A model generated the notes under the pieces. The model had not been told where the DNA came from. It ran no database searches and worked only from the letters and a program-made list of their open reading frames with translations. Shown one piece after another: positions 6,167 to 15,666 of a stretch of DNA of 64,000 nt (position 1 is the first letter of the stretch; the number at the start of each line of letters is the position of its first letter). The translations under genes and the position numbers were made by a program. Origin of the DNA: RYN-230 sp963711705 (GTDB taxonomy: Bacteria; Actinomycetota; Actinomycetes; Streptosporangiales; Streptosporangiaceae); assembly GCA_963711705.1 (NCBI GenBank), contig CAVQFM010000018.1, positions 62,001-126,000 on the forward strand, in the 5' to 3' direction.

Positions 6167-9139
6167 GTGCTGGCCCGGATGCTGACCCCGCGGGAATTCG
6201 GCGCGTTCGGCGTGGTCGTGGTGGCGCTGCTGGGCGCGCAGAGCATCGGCCAGCTCGGCGCGGGCAGCGCGCTGACCCTGTGGCGGACCGCTCCGGAGGA
6301 TGTCGCGCCGACCGTGACCACGGTGGCGCTGGCCTCCAGCGCCGCGGTGTACGCGGCCGTCTACGCGGGCGCGCCCGCGCTCGCCGCCACCATGGGCACC
6401 CCGTGGGCCGCCCAGGTAATCCGGGTCGCGGCGCTCAGCGTGCTGGTCAGCGGCCTGGTCACCGCGCCACGGGCCATGCTGCAGCGCCGGGCCCCGTGGC
6501 TGCGAGTGATGATCGAGCAGGTTGACAACTGGATCGGGGTCGCGGTCACCATCGGCCTGGTGGCCACCGGGCACGGGCTGATGGGCTTCGCGGTGGGCCG
6601 GATCGCCGGCAGCCTGGTCTCCGCCGCGCTGTTCATCGCGTTCTCGCCGCGGGCCATGCGGATCGGCCTCCGGCGCGGCCGGGTGCGGGCTGTGCTGCAG
6701 GTGGCGCTGCCGTTCGCGGCCTCGGGCCTGCTCGCGTTCGCCATCACCAACGTGGACCAGATCGTCGTCGGGCAGCTGCTGCACCCCGCTGACCTCGGCT
6801 ACTACGTGCTCGCGCTGTGCCTGGCCACCTGGCCGGTGACGGTGCTGTCCCAGCCGGTGCGCGATGCCGCCCCGGTCGCGTTCGCCCGGTTCCGGCGCGG
6901 GCCGCAGATCGTCGGCAGCGCCTTCATGTCCTCAGCCAACCTGCTGGCCGCGCTGACCCTCCCGGTGTGCGTGCTGATCAGCAGCCTGGCCGTGCCCCTG
7001 ATCCACCTGGTGTACGGCCCGGCGTGGGCCCCGGCCGCCCCGGTGCTGGTCTGGCTGGCCCCGCTGGCCACGATCCGGGTGTTCTACGCGCTGGCCAACG
7101 ACTACTTCACCGTCCTCGCCGCGTCCCGCCGCGGGCTCATCTTCCAGCTGATGTGGCTGGTCACCCTGATCCCCGCGCTGTCCGCCGCGGCCTACCAGCA
7201 CGGCCTGGTGGCGGTGGCGGTGGTCAGCGTGTGCGTCGCGCTGCTGTTCCTGGTGCCCTGGTTCCTGACCGAGCTGAGACCCCTGGCCATCTGGCCGCGG
7301 CTGCCCGGCGCCGGCCTGGCTGTGCCCATTGCCGTATCGGCGGGCGTGTGGGTCATCGTGTTCGCGGCCCAGCGGCTGGGGCATGGGGACGGGCTGGAGC
7401 TGACCATCGGCGGAGCGGCGGCCCTGGCCGCCATGGGCCTGCTCGCGTTCCGGCTGCGCACTGTGTACATAGCCGTGCGGCAGGCAGCCGCGGGCGCGCA
7501 ACGCCGGCCCGGCCGGGTGGCCGAGGTCATCGGCCCCGCCCTGGCCGTGGTGGTGGAACCGCCGATGTACCCGATGGCCGCGTCGCTGCGGCCCCGGGTG
7601 CTCGCCGCCGAGCAGGCGCCGAAGGACCTGGAGAGCCGGGTCCGGTCCGGCACCCGGTGGAGCCTGCTGAACACGATCGTCGTCCGGATCAGCAACTTCG
7701 CCGTCGGGGTGGTGCTGGCCCGGACCGTGTTCGGCCCGTCGGTGTTCGGGCTGTACGCGGTGTCCCAGATCGTGCTGGCCGTGCTGCTGAGCGCCAACGA
7801 GCTGGGGGTCAGCGCGGCGATCATCCGGTGGGAAGGCGACATCCGCAGCTTCGCCCGGACCGTGTTCACGCTGTCCGTGGTGTCCAGCACGATCATCTAC
7901 ATCGGGCTGTACGCGGCCGCGGGCTCCATCGCCCGGCTGCTCGGCTCGCCCGACGCCACCTACATGCTCCGTATCCTGTGCATCTGCGTGATCATCGACG
8001 GGCTGGCCAGCGTGCCGCTGGCCCTGCTGACCCGGGAGTTCGCGCAGGGCCGGCGCATGGTGGTCAACCTGTCCAACTTCGTGGTGAGCACCGGGGTGAC
8101 CGTGTGGCTGGCCTTCGCCGGCCAGGGCGCGATGAGCTTCGCCTGGGGCTCGCTGGCCGGCTGCACGGTAGCGCTGATCGTGGCCACGGTGGCCGCGCCC
8201 ATGTTCGTGCTGCCCGGCTGGAACACCGCGCAGGCCCGCCAGCTGCTTCAGTTCGGCCTGCCGCTGGCCGGTGCGAGCCTGCTCACCCTGGGTGTGTTCA
8301 ACGTGGACTCGGCCATCGTCGGCGCCACGCTGGGCGCCGCCATGCTGGGTCTCTACCAGCTCGCCTTCAACATCTCCAGCTGGCCGGTGAGCAGCATTTC
8401 GCAAGCAGTGCAGCGGGTGTCGTTCGCGGGCTTCTCCCGGGTCGCCGATTCCGGGAAGGGCATGACCGAGGCGTTCAGCCGGGCCCTCGGGCTGCTGATG
8501 GCGCTGACCGTGCCCGCCTGCGTGCTGCTGGCCACCACGGCCGCGCCGCTGATCCGCACCGTGTACGGCGAGCGGTGGGTACCCGCCGCGCACGCACTCA
8601 GCCTGCTGGCCATGCTCGGCCTGCTCCGGGTGGCCTATGGGCTCTTCTACGACGCCATGGCGGCGGTCGGCCGGCGCAACACACTCATGACCATCCAGGG
8701 GATCTGGCTGGTCACACTCCTCCCGGTGCTGTTGCTCGGCGCCCGGCTGCGCGGCATCACCGGGGTCGCCGCCGGTCACGTGGTCGTCGCCGCCGTCATC
8801 GTCGGCCCGGCGTTCCTGTGGGCCCTGTCGCGGGCCGGCATCAGCGTGGGCTCGATGGCCAAAGCCTGCCTGCGGCCGGCCGTCGGCGGCGTCCTGATGG
8901 CCACGGCGTCCCTGCTCATCCTGCACGAGCTGGGGCAGGGTTTGCTCGGGCTGGCCGCGGCGATCATCGCCGGCTTCATCGTGTACCTGCCGGTGGTCTA
9001 CCCGATGCGCGCGCTGCTGCGGCGCGCCCCGGGCCCGCCCGAACCGGCCGGGGCCAGCGCGGCCGGCCCCGGTGACCCGGACCCGCAGCTGGCCCGCACC
9101 GGAAGACTGGACGAGCCGCAGGTGGACCTTGACTACTGA
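6167..9139 (+). CDS. Fused tandem double polysaccharide flippase (MOP/Wzx family)
   Basis: The open frame from GTG 6167 gives 990 aa, about twice a normal Wzx/RfbX flippase. Two homologous multi-membrane-span modules (about residues 1-430 and 488-955) are joined by a cytoplasmic linker. Matching landmarks recur about 517 residues apart: NVDQIVVGQLLHPADLGYY and NVDSAIVGATLGAAMLGLY, then PLIHLVYGPAWAPAAPVL and PLIRTVYGERWVPAAHAL. Each module should move a lipid-linked oligosaccharide across the membrane. In-frame codons upstream of 6167 encode RSGTLVIGL, the missing half of membrane segment 1, so the true N-terminus lies upstream across a frameshift (see 5724-6010). The stop overlaps the TTG start of the next gene by 11 nt, implying coupling. 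Confidence 0.85.
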   Translation: MLARMLTPREFGAFGVVVVALLGAQSIGQLGAGSALTLWRTAPEDVAPTVTTVALASSAAVYAAVYAGAPALAATMGTPWAAQVIRVAALSVLVSGLVTAPRAMLQRRAPWLRVMIEQVDNWIGVAVTIGLVATGHGLMGFAVGRIAGSLVSAALFIAFSPRAMRIGLRRGRVRAVLQVALPFAASGLLAFAITNVDQIVVGQLLHPADLGYYVLALCLATWPVTVLSQPVRDAAPVAFARFRRGPQIVGSAFMSSANLLAALTLPVCVLISSLAVPLIHLVYGPAWAPAAPVLVWLAPLATIRVFYALANDYFTVLAASRRGLIFQLMWLVTLIPALSAAAYQHGLVAVAVVSVCVALLFLVPWFLTELRPLAIWPRLPGAGLAVPIAVSAGVWVIVFAAQRLGHGDGLELTIGGAAALAAMGLLAFRLRTVYIAVRQAAAGAQRRPGRVAEVIGPALAVVVEPPMYPMAASLRPRVLAAEQAPKDLESRVRSGTRWSLLNTIVVRISNFAVGVVLARTVFGPSVFGLYAVSQIVLAVLLSANELGVSAAIIRWEGDIRSFARTVFTLSVVSSTIIYIGLYAAAGSIARLLGSPDATYMLRILCICVIIDGLASVPLALLTREFAQGRRMVVNLSNFVVSTGVTVWLAFAGQGAMSFAWGSLAGCTVALIVATVAAPMFVLPGWNTAQARQLLQFGLPLAGASLLTLGVFNVDSAIVGATLGAAMLGLYQLAFNISSWPVSSISQAVQRVSFAGFSRVADSGKGMTEAFSRALGLLMALTVPACVLLATTAAPLIRTVYGERWVPAAHALSLLAMLGLLRVAYGLFYDAMAAVGRRNTLMTIQGIWLVTLLPVLLLGARLRGITGVAAGHVVVAAVIVGPAFLWALSRAGISVGSMAKACLRPAVGGVLMATASLLILHELGQGLLGLAAAIIAGFIVYLPVVYPMRALLRRAPGPPEPAGASAAGPGDPDPQLARTGRLDEPQVDLDY

Positions 9140-10547
9140 GCTGAGCCAGCTGGTCTGGATAGCCCCGGTGCCGTGGGACGGCATCCCCGGCACGGACTGG
9201 CAGATGGCGTCGGCCATGACCCGCCACGCCAACGTGCTGTGGGTCGACCCGCCGCTGTCCGTGGTGACCCCGGCCCGGCTGAGCGGCGAGAACGCGGGCG
9301 GGCTCACCCCCTCGTTGTCCGCGCCCGCCCCCGGGATCACCCGGCTGAGCACGGTCGCGCTGCCCGGTCTCACCCGGCCCGGCGTCCGGGCCACCACCGC
9401 GCCGCTGCTGCGGGCGCAGATCCGCTGGGCGCTGCGGCGGCTCCGGGTGCGGCCAGCCGCGGTGGTGTCCGGTTACCTCGACGACGTGCTCGGCCGCTGG
9501 GACCCGGCCGTCAGCGTGCTGTACTGCACCGACGACCACGTGGCCGGGGCCGGCCTGATGGGCCTGTCGGCGGCGCGGCTGCGAGCCCAGGAACGCGCCG
9601 CGCTGCGCCGGTCCGACGTGGTCGCGGTGGTGTCACCGACGCTGGCGGAACACTGGGCGGCGCTCGGCGCCGACCCGGTGCTGATCCCGAACGGCTGCTC
9701 GGACGCCAGCCCCGCCCCGGACGATCAGGCCGCCGCCACCGGGCTGCGGCGGCCGGTGCTCGGCCTGGTCGGCCAGCTGTCCGAGCGGATCGACCTGGAC
9801 ATTCTGCTCGCGCTCAGCGATGCCGGTTTCGAGCTGCTGATCGTGGGCCCGTGTGACCCGCGCTGGGCACCCGAGCGGTTCGCGGCGCTGGCCGCGCGGC
9901 CCGGTGTGCGGTACACGGGCCGGGTCCCGCCCGCCGACGTGCCCGGCTACCTGGCCGCCATCGACATCGGGATCACCCCGTACACCAGCAGCGAATTCAA
10001 CCGCGCGTCGTTCCCGCTGAAGACCCTCGAGTACCTGGCCGCGGGGCGGCCAGTGGTGAGCAGCGACCTGCCCGGCGCCCGGTGGCTGCACGACGATCTG
10101 GCCGCGGCCGATCAGGCGCCGGCCGAGATCATGACCCTGGCCAGCACCCCGGCCGAGTTCGTCAGCGCGGTGCGCCGGCTGGCCGCTCAGCCCGGCGGCG
10201 GGGTGGACCCCGCCCTCCCGGGCGCACTGGACCCGGCTCAGCCTGATGGCGGGGTGGCGGCGCCACCCGGGGGTGCCTGGGAGGTGGCCCGCCGGGACCG
10301 GTGCCGGGCCTTCGCCCGGCGGCACTCCTGGGCCCGCCGGGCGGACGCGCTGGCCGCGGCCATCGGCCTGCGGCCGGCCGGGGCGGCGCCGTCACCGGTG
10401 GCCGGCCCCCGGCCACCCGAAGCCGACAGCCACCAGCCACCCGGAGCTGACACCCACCAGCCACCCGGGGCCAGATCCCACCAGCCCCACCAGCCGCAAG
10501 CGGCGCTCCCCCGGGAACCCGGCCCGGACGCCCAGATTCGGGCATGA
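9129..10547 (+). CDS. Glycosyltransferase, GT-B fold (GT4/GT1-like)
   Basis: The start chosen is TTG 9129, with AGGTGG just upstream and overlapping the end of the flippase gene; a longer frame from 9072 is less likely. The 472-aa protein begins LSQLVWIAPVPWDGIPGTDW and contains VLYCTDDHVAGAGLMG, VVSPTLAEHWAALGADPVLI and the C-terminal nucleotide-sugar domain (VLGLVGQLSERIDLDILLAL). The donor-binding region is PLKTLEYLAAGRPVVSSDLP. Similar proteins add sugars during exopolysaccharide assembly. The last about 65 residues are a Pro/His/Ser-rich tail (repeated HQPPGA). The specific sugar is unknown. Confidence 0.82.
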   Translation: MTTELSQLVWIAPVPWDGIPGTDWQMASAMTRHANVLWVDPPLSVVTPARLSGENAGGLTPSLSAPAPGITRLSTVALPGLTRPGVRATTAPLLRAQIRWALRRLRVRPAAVVSGYLDDVLGRWDPAVSVLYCTDDHVAGAGLMGLSAARLRAQERAALRRSDVVAVVSPTLAEHWAALGADPVLIPNGCSDASPAPDDQAAATGLRRPVLGLVGQLSERIDLDILLALSDAGFELLIVGPCDPRWAPERFAALAARPGVRYTGRVPPADVPGYLAAIDIGITPYTSSEFNRASFPLKTLEYLAAGRPVVSSDLPGARWLHDDLAAADQAPAEIMTLASTPAEFVSAVRRLAAQPGGGVDPALPGALDPAQPDGGVAAPPGGAWEVARRDRCRAFARRHSWARRADALAAAIGLRPAGAAPSPVAGPRPPEADSHQPPGADTHQPPGARSHQPHQPQAALPREPGPDAQIRA

Positions 10548-10701
10548 ATTACATGGCTAGCCGGATATCACCGGATTTCCTCAGTAAATTTGGTACCGCT
10601 GTGAACTGGGAAGCTTGGCCGGGCCCAGCTGGCCAGGCCAGGGTGGCCGCACACGGCCGGGCAGGCAGGGCAGCGTTGGCAGCGCAGGGGGGGTCGCAGC
10701 G

Positions 10702-11988
10702 GTGAGGGTGCTCGTCTACCCGCACACGATGGAGATCGGCGGATCACAGCTGAACGCGGTCGAGATCGCGGCCGCGGTGCGCGACCGCGGGCACGACGTG
10801 ACCGTGGTCAGCCGGCCCGGCCCGCTGGTCGAGACCGTGCGCCAGCTGCGGCTGCCCCACGTCACGCTGGATCCCCGCGCCACCCGCACCCTGTCCACCC
10901 GGGCGCTCGGCCACCTCACCGCGCTGGCCCGGGAGCGCAGCATCGACGTCGTGCACGGCTACGAGTGGCCACCCGGCGTGGAGGCGATCCTCGGCCCCCG
11001 GCTGCGGCTCGGCGTGCCGGTCGTGTGCACAGTCATGTCCGGCACCGTCGCGCCATTCCTGCCGCGCACGCTGCCGCTGATCGTCGGTACCGAAGAGCTG
11101 CGGCGGTATGAGGAATCGGCGGGCCGCCCCCTGGTCCGGCTGCTGGAGCCGCCGGTCGACGTGCGCGCGAACGCGCCTGCCTACCAGGCCGGGCCGTTCC
11201 GCGCCGAGCTGGGCCTGGACCCGGACGTGCCGCTGGTGGCGTTGGTCTGCCGGATGGTGTCGCTGAAGCTGGAAGGCGTGCTCTCCGCGTGCGACGCGGC
11301 CGGTGAGCTGGCCGGGTCGGGCACCCCGGTGCAGCTGGTGCTGGTCGGTGACGGCGCGGCCCGGCCGGCCGCCGAGGAGGCCGCAGCCAGGGCGAATGCC
11401 CGGGCCGGACGGCGGGTGGTGACTCTGGCCGGGGAGATGTTCGACCCGCGGCCGGCCTATGCGGCCGCGGACGTCGTCCTCGGCATGGGCGGCTCCGCAC
11501 TGCGCGGGATGGCGTTCGGCAAGCCGCTCGTGGTGCAGGGCGTCGGCGGCTTCTGGAAGCTGCTCACCCCCGAATCCGCACCGTTGTTCCTGGCCCAGGG
11601 CTGGGGCGGCACCTGTCACGACGCCGACTGGCGCGGGGCGGGCGCGGCCCGGCTGACCGCGATCCTGCGGGTGCTGCTGGATGACCCGGCCAGCCGGGCC
11701 CGGCTCGGCAAGTATGGCCGGAGCCTGGTGGCGGAGCGGTTCAGCCTGGATCACGCGGCCGCCATCCAGGAGGAGGTCTACAGCCTGGCCACCGACGCCG
11801 ACGCCCGCCCGGCCCAGGCCCAGCTGGCCATGGATGCGCTGCGGACCGGGTCCGGCGCCTGGTGGCACAAGGCCCGGCGGCGCTGGCAGCGCTGGCGCGG
11901 GACCGTGGACATCGAAGACTTTAATAAGGTCACTGTGGGGTCGGGAGGAAGCACCATCGTGGTAGATCCGGAGGCGCGAGCACGGTGA
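10702..11988 (+). CDS. Glycosyltransferase family 4-like
   Basis: The frame is open from 10615, but GTG 10702 follows a G-rich Shine-Dalgarno sequence (AGGGGGG) at about 9 nt and begins the typical first strand VRVLVYPHTMEIGGSQLNAV, so the product is about 428 aa. The GT-B pattern includes DVTVVSRPGPLVETV, VALVCRMVSLKLEGVLSA (start of the C-terminal Rossmann domain) and YAAADVVLGMGGSALRGMAF at the donor site. It overlaps the next gene by 4 nt (GTGA). The C-terminal tail after about residue 370 is basic and may contact the membrane. The 154-nt gap before it is relatively AT-rich around 10558-10610 and may hold a promoter. Confidence 0.82.
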   Translation: MRVLVYPHTMEIGGSQLNAVEIAAAVRDRGHDVTVVSRPGPLVETVRQLRLPHVTLDPRATRTLSTRALGHLTALARERSIDVVHGYEWPPGVEAILGPRLRLGVPVVCTVMSGTVAPFLPRTLPLIVGTEELRRYEESAGRPLVRLLEPPVDVRANAPAYQAGPFRAELGLDPDVPLVALVCRMVSLKLEGVLSACDAAGELAGSGTPVQLVLVGDGAARPAAEEAAARANARAGRRVVTLAGEMFDPRPAYAAADVVLGMGGSALRGMAFGKPLVVQGVGGFWKLLTPESAPLFLAQGWGGTCHDADWRGAGAARLTAILRVLLDDPASRARLGKYGRSLVAERFSLDHAAAIQEEVYSLATDADARPAQAQLAMDALRTGSGAWWHKARRRWQRWRGTVDIEDFNKVTVGSGGSTIVVDPEARAR

Positions 11989-13151
11989 CCGGAGCTAAGG
12001 ATGGCACCGCGGGGCAGCACCCCGCACCGCCGGAGCCGGGCGCCCGGCCGGTACCGCTGGTCGACCTGGCCGCCCAGCACGCGGCCGTGGCCGACGAGGT
12101 CGCGGCCGGCTGGGCCCAGGTCCTGGCGCGCACCGCGTTCATCGGCGGGCCGCAGGTCGCGGTGTTCGAGGCCGAGTACGCCGCGTTCATCGGCACCGGC
12201 CACTGTGTCGGCGCGGCCAACGGCACGGACGCCATCGAGATCGCGCTGCGCGGGCTCGGGGTCGGCCCGGGTGACGAGTGCATCCTGCCCGCCAACACGT
12301 TCATCGCGACGGCCGAGGCGGTGTCCCGGGCCGGGGCCACCCCGGTCCTGGTGGACTGCGCCGACGACGGGACCTACCTGATAGACCCGGCGGCGGTGGC
12401 GGCCGCGGTCACCCCGCGTACCCGGGCCATCATCCCGGTGCACCTGTATGGGCAGGCCGCGCCGGTCGAGCAGCTGATGCCGCTGGCCGAGCAGTTCGGC
12501 GGATGGGTGGTGGAGGACGCGGCCCAGTCCCAGGGCGCCCGCCGCCACGGCGCCGGCGCGGGCGCGCTCGGTCACGCGGCCGCGACCAGCTTCTACCCCG
12601 GCAAGAACCTCGGCGCCTATGGCGACGCGGGCGCGGCGCTCACCGCCTCGGCCGAGCTAGCCGCGCGGATGCGGATGATCCGCGACCACGGCTCGCCCCG
12701 TAAGTACGAGCACGACGTGCTCGGGCTCAACAGCCGGCTGGACACCCTGCAGGCGGTCGTGCTGTCCGCGAAGCTGCGCCACCTGGCCGGCTGGAACGCG
12801 GCCCGGCGGGCTGCCGCACAGCGCTACGACATGCTGCTGGCCGGGATCGACGAGATCGTGCTGCCCCAGACTCTGGACGGCAACGAGCACGTCTGGCATC
12901 TGTACGTGATCCGGGTTCCCGACCGGGACCGGGTCCTCAAGGAACTGCACGCCGCCGGGATCGGCGCGGGCATCCACTACCCGGTGCCCGTTCACCGCAC
13001 CGCGGCGTTCGCCGGGCTCGGTTACCCGGAAGGCAGCTTCCCCGTGACCGAGCAGGCCGCCCAGGAAATCCTCAGCCTCCCGCTATTCGCTGAGATCACC
13101 ACCGAACAGCAAGAACGCGTGGCGCTCGTGCTCCAGGCCGCGCTGCGTTAG
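11985..13151 (+). CDS. DegT/DnrJ/EryC1/StrS-family sugar aminotransferase (PLP)
   Basis: The 388-aa product has all landmarks of the family: GTDAIEIALRGLGVGPGDE, the Asp/Gln pair in VVEDAAQSQGARRHG, the PLP lysine in SFYPGKNLGAYGDAGA, and NSRLDTLQAVVLSAKL. It also has HVWHLYVIRVPDRD and GIHYPVPVHRTAAF. These enzymes transfer an amino group to a keto-sugar nucleotide. With rmlA/rmlB in the same locus a dTDP-keto-deoxyglucose acceptor (as for WecE or FdtB) is plausible. A UDP-keto-sugar is the alternative. The gene starts with GTG overlapping the preceding stop. Confidence 0.88.
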   Translation: MTGAKDGTAGQHPAPPEPGARPVPLVDLAAQHAAVADEVAAGWAQVLARTAFIGGPQVAVFEAEYAAFIGTGHCVGAANGTDAIEIALRGLGVGPGDECILPANTFIATAEAVSRAGATPVLVDCADDGTYLIDPAAVAAAVTPRTRAIIPVHLYGQAAPVEQLMPLAEQFGGWVVEDAAQSQGARRHGAGAGALGHAAATSFYPGKNLGAYGDAGAALTASAELAARMRMIRDHGSPRKYEHDVLGLNSRLDTLQAVVLSAKLRHLAGWNAARRAAAQRYDMLLAGIDEIVLPQTLDGNEHVWHLYVIRVPDRDRVLKELHAAGIGAGIHYPVPVHRTAAFAGLGYPEGSFPVTEQAAQEILSLPLFAEITTEQQERVALVLQAALR

Positions 13152-13163
13152 GAGGAATGCGGG

Positions 13164-14312
13164 ATGGTCCAGCGACGAAGACGGCAGGGGCGGCACCGGG
13201 CCCGGCTGCTGCTGACCGTGGCGGCCAGTGTCCTGCTCGTGGCGGCCGCGGTGGCCGCCGGGCTCGCACTGACCCAGCACAACCAGAGCGCGAACACGGC
13301 CAGTTCGGAGCTGACCCCCGGGGCCTCGTCAGCAGCGTCCGGGCCGGTCACCTCGCCACCCGAGTCGGCGCTGGCATCGGCGCCGTCGGCCCAGGGCTCG
13401 GGCAAGAAGGCCCACTCACACGGGGCCAAACCGGAAGTGCTGAGGTCCATCAACTGCGGGCCGAACCCGCACCTGTGCGGCTTCCCGGACGAGACCAACA
13501 CCGGCGTGCCCGCGGGCGCGGCGCTGCGCTCGGTGCCGGGCGACGTCTCCAGCGGCCCGGGCTGGACGTCGAACTCCTCGGGCGACGTCGAGGTTTCCGG
13601 CAATGGCGCGGTATTCGAGGGCTACATCGTGCACGGCTACGTCGACGTGACCGGCTCGAACGTGACGATCAAGGGCAATGAGATCATCAACTCGGGCAAT
13701 GACATCGACGGCGACGGCGTCAACCTGAGCGGTAACCCGAGCAACGTGACCATCGAGAACAACACGATTTACAGCCCGTACGGCAACCACGGCACCAGCG
13801 GCATATTCGCCGGGATCAAAGACATCAACGGCGAGACCCGCGGCACCCAGGTGCTGGGCAACAACATCGCGGATGCCTCGACCGGCGTGCAGATCTATAT
13901 GGGGCTGATCGAGAACAACTACATCCACGACTCGACACCCGCCTCGCCGAGCAGCCACCTCAACGGCACCACGTCCAACGGGTCGACGGTCCCGCTGACC
14001 ATTCAGCACAACACGGTGTTCAACCCGAACGGGCAGACGGACGCGGTCAGCCTGTTCGAGGACTTCGGCCCCGAGGCCAACGTGGTGATCAACAACAACC
14101 TGCTGGCCGGCGGCGGGTACGTGGTCTACGGCGGGCAGAACGACGGCGGGCCGCAGGCCTACAACATCCGGATCACGAACAACCGGTTCAGCACGATCTA
14201 CTACCCGCAGTCCGGCTACTACGGCTACATCACCGCTTTCGATCCCAGCGCGCCGGGCAACGTGTGGTCCGGGAACGTCCTGGACACGAACAACAAGCCG
14301 CTGAGCCCGTAG
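13164..14312 (+). CDS. Secreted/anchored right-handed parallel beta-helix protein
   Basis: An ideal Shine-Dalgarno sequence (AGGAGG, overlapping the previous stop) lies 8 nt before ATG 13164. A basic N-terminus precedes a membrane segment (LLLTVAASVLLVAAAVAAGL, about residues 16-35), then a Ser/Ala/Pro linker. From about residue 120 the sequence is Asn-ladder repeats of a pectate-lyase-like helix: NVTIKGNEIINSGND, NVTIENNTIYSPYG, TIQHNTVFNPNGQ, NVVINNNLLAGGG, IRITNNRFS. Proteins of this fold bind or cleave polysaccharides. Placement at the end of the flippase/GT operon suggests it acts outside the cell on the polymer made here. No catalytic residues can be assigned with confidence. Confidence 0.8.
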   Translation: MVQRRRRQGRHRARLLLTVAASVLLVAAAVAAGLALTQHNQSANTASSELTPGASSAASGPVTSPPESALASAPSAQGSGKKAHSHGAKPEVLRSINCGPNPHLCGFPDETNTGVPAGAALRSVPGDVSSGPGWTSNSSGDVEVSGNGAVFEGYIVHGYVDVTGSNVTIKGNEIINSGNDIDGDGVNLSGNPSNVTIENNTIYSPYGNHGTSGIFAGIKDINGETRGTQVLGNNIADASTGVQIYMGLIENNYIHDSTPASPSSHLNGTTSNGSTVPLTIQHNTVFNPNGQTDAVSLFEDFGPEANVVINNNLLAGGGYVVYGGQNDGGPQAYNIRITNNRFSTIYYPQSGYYGYITAFDPSAPGNVWSGNVLDTNNKPLSP

Positions 14313-14318
14313 CACCCA

Positions 14319-14355
14319 GGTCCGCCCCCGGCCCGCGGCTGGGCCGGGGCGGGCC
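14319..14355. terminator. Strong GC hairpin between convergent genes
   Basis: GGTCCGCCCCCGGCCC (14319-14334) pairs with GGGCCGGGGCGGGCC (14341-14355) around a 6-nt loop. It lies just past the beta-helix gene stop and before the stop of the convergent glycosyltransferase. It could serve both directions; there is no T-tract. Confidence 0.5.
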
Positions 14356-14374
14356 GGCTCGGCCTCGGCGTGTC

Positions 14375-15607
14375 CTAGCCGGCCTGGGACGCCAGCGGGG
14401 CCTGCCGCCCGCCGAGTACCTCGGCGTAGATCGTCTCCATGTGCCGGATCTTGCTGTCCCACAGTGCGATGGCGGTGGCCCGGGCCCGGGCCCCGTCGCC
14501 GAGCCGGCTGCGCAGCCCCGGGTCAGCCAGCCGGGTGATGGCGCCGGCCAGGTCGCGTGCGTACTGCTCCGGGGTGACCGGGTGCACCCGGAGGCCGCAG
14601 GATTCGTCGACCACGTTCCCCGGGCCACCGATATCGCTGACGATCAGCGGCAAGCCGTACGCCATGGCCTCGAACGCGACGTTCCCGCCCGGCTCCCGGT
14701 AGCTGGGGAACAGGAACACGTCCGCCGCCCGGTAGAACCCGGCGACCTGCTCGCGGGACTGCCAGCCATGGAAGGTGACCTGGCTGGACAGCCCGAGCTC
14801 GGTGACGAGCGCCGCGCAGGCGGCCCGGTCCGGGCCCTCGCCCACGATGTCCAGCACGGCCGGCACGTCACGGGCCAGGCTGAGCGCGCGGATCGCGTCC
14901 CGGGCGCCCTTGGTACGGACCAGCCGGCCCACGAACAGCAGCCGCAGCGGCCCGTCTGGGCGGCCGCCCCGGCCGGCCGGAGCGGCCAGCTCGGTGATCC
15001 CGGTCTCGCTCATCACCTCGAACCGCCGCACGGGCAGGCCGTCCAGGAAATCCCGCACGTAGGGCGCGATGCCGAGCACGCAGCCGGCCTGCTCGTAGGT
15101 CCGCCGCAGAGCCGGGTCGAAACGCATTCGCAGCGCGTCGAGCCGCCGCAGGCCCACGTACCACGGGGCAGTGCCTTCTTCCGCGGCGAAGGCCGGCGGC
15201 GATGTCAGGCTGCCGCCGACCGGGCCGATCAGGTACGGGATACCAAGCCCGCGGACCGGGCACGGGTAGCGCATGGCCACCGGGACCGGCTGGTGGGCCA
15301 GGTCGAACCGCTCACCGCGGGCCAGCGCCCGGCGGACCCACCGCCGGGCCCGGAAGTAAAACGGCACATACCCCGGCTTGAGCATGCTGTTCAGCCGCTC
15401 CGCGCGGCCGAGCCCGGCCGGCTCGGCCCACTCGATGACCCGCGCCTGCGGAAACTGCCCGGCCGCGGGCCTGCTGCCGTGCTTGTGATAGGTCAGCAGC
15501 GTCACCTCGTGCCGGGCGGACAGCAGCCGGACCCACTGATAGCCGACCCACGCCTCGCCGACGTCAGCACCGTCACAGGTGGGGGCAATCAGCAGCAACT
15601 TGACCAT
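14375..15607 (-). CDS. Glycosyltransferase family 4
   Basis: The 410-aa GT-B protein starts at ATG 15607. Its N-domain begins LLLIAPTCDGADVGEAWVGY and includes GIPYLIGPVGGSLTSPPAF. The C-domain begins LRLLFVGRLVRTKGARDAI and includes FHGWQSREQVAGFYRAADVF. The donor-binding EX7E-type region is SYREPGGNVAFEAMAYGLPL. It is divergent from the GT2 gene at 15667, with 59 nt between them that must carry both promoters. It is probably one of the repeat-unit transferases of this polysaccharide locus. Confidence 0.88.
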   Translation of the reverse strand: MVKLLLIAPTCDGADVGEAWVGYQWVRLLSARHEVTLLTYHKHGSRPAAGQFPQARVIEWAEPAGLGRAERLNSMLKPGYVPFYFRARRWVRRALARGERFDLAHQPVPVAMRYPCPVRGLGIPYLIGPVGGSLTSPPAFAAEEGTAPWYVGLRRLDALRMRFDPALRRTYEQAGCVLGIAPYVRDFLDGLPVRRFEVMSETGITELAAPAGRGGRPDGPLRLLFVGRLVRTKGARDAIRALSLARDVPAVLDIVGEGPDRAACAALVTELGLSSQVTFHGWQSREQVAGFYRAADVFLFPSYREPGGNVAFEAMAYGLPLIVSDIGGPGNVVDESCGLRVHPVTPEQYARDLAGAITRLADPGLRSRLGDGARARATAIALWDSKIRHMETIYAEVLGGRQAPLASQAG

Positions 15608-15666
15608 AGGCCAACGTTATCGGCCGGACGCCGCGGACCGGGTAATGTCCGGGCCCCCCCGCCCTT

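Noticed and set aside
6932..9397. 821-codon minus-strand frame opposite the flippase
   Set aside because: Composition is Gln/Gly/Arg/His-rich and without domains; it mirrors codon-position bias of the real gene.
5621..10638. Shared 15-bp CCCAGCTGGCCAGGC at 5621 and 10624 as a common promoter element
   Set aside because: It is present in two upstream regions, but its composition is close to background and no core promoter lies at a fixed distance.
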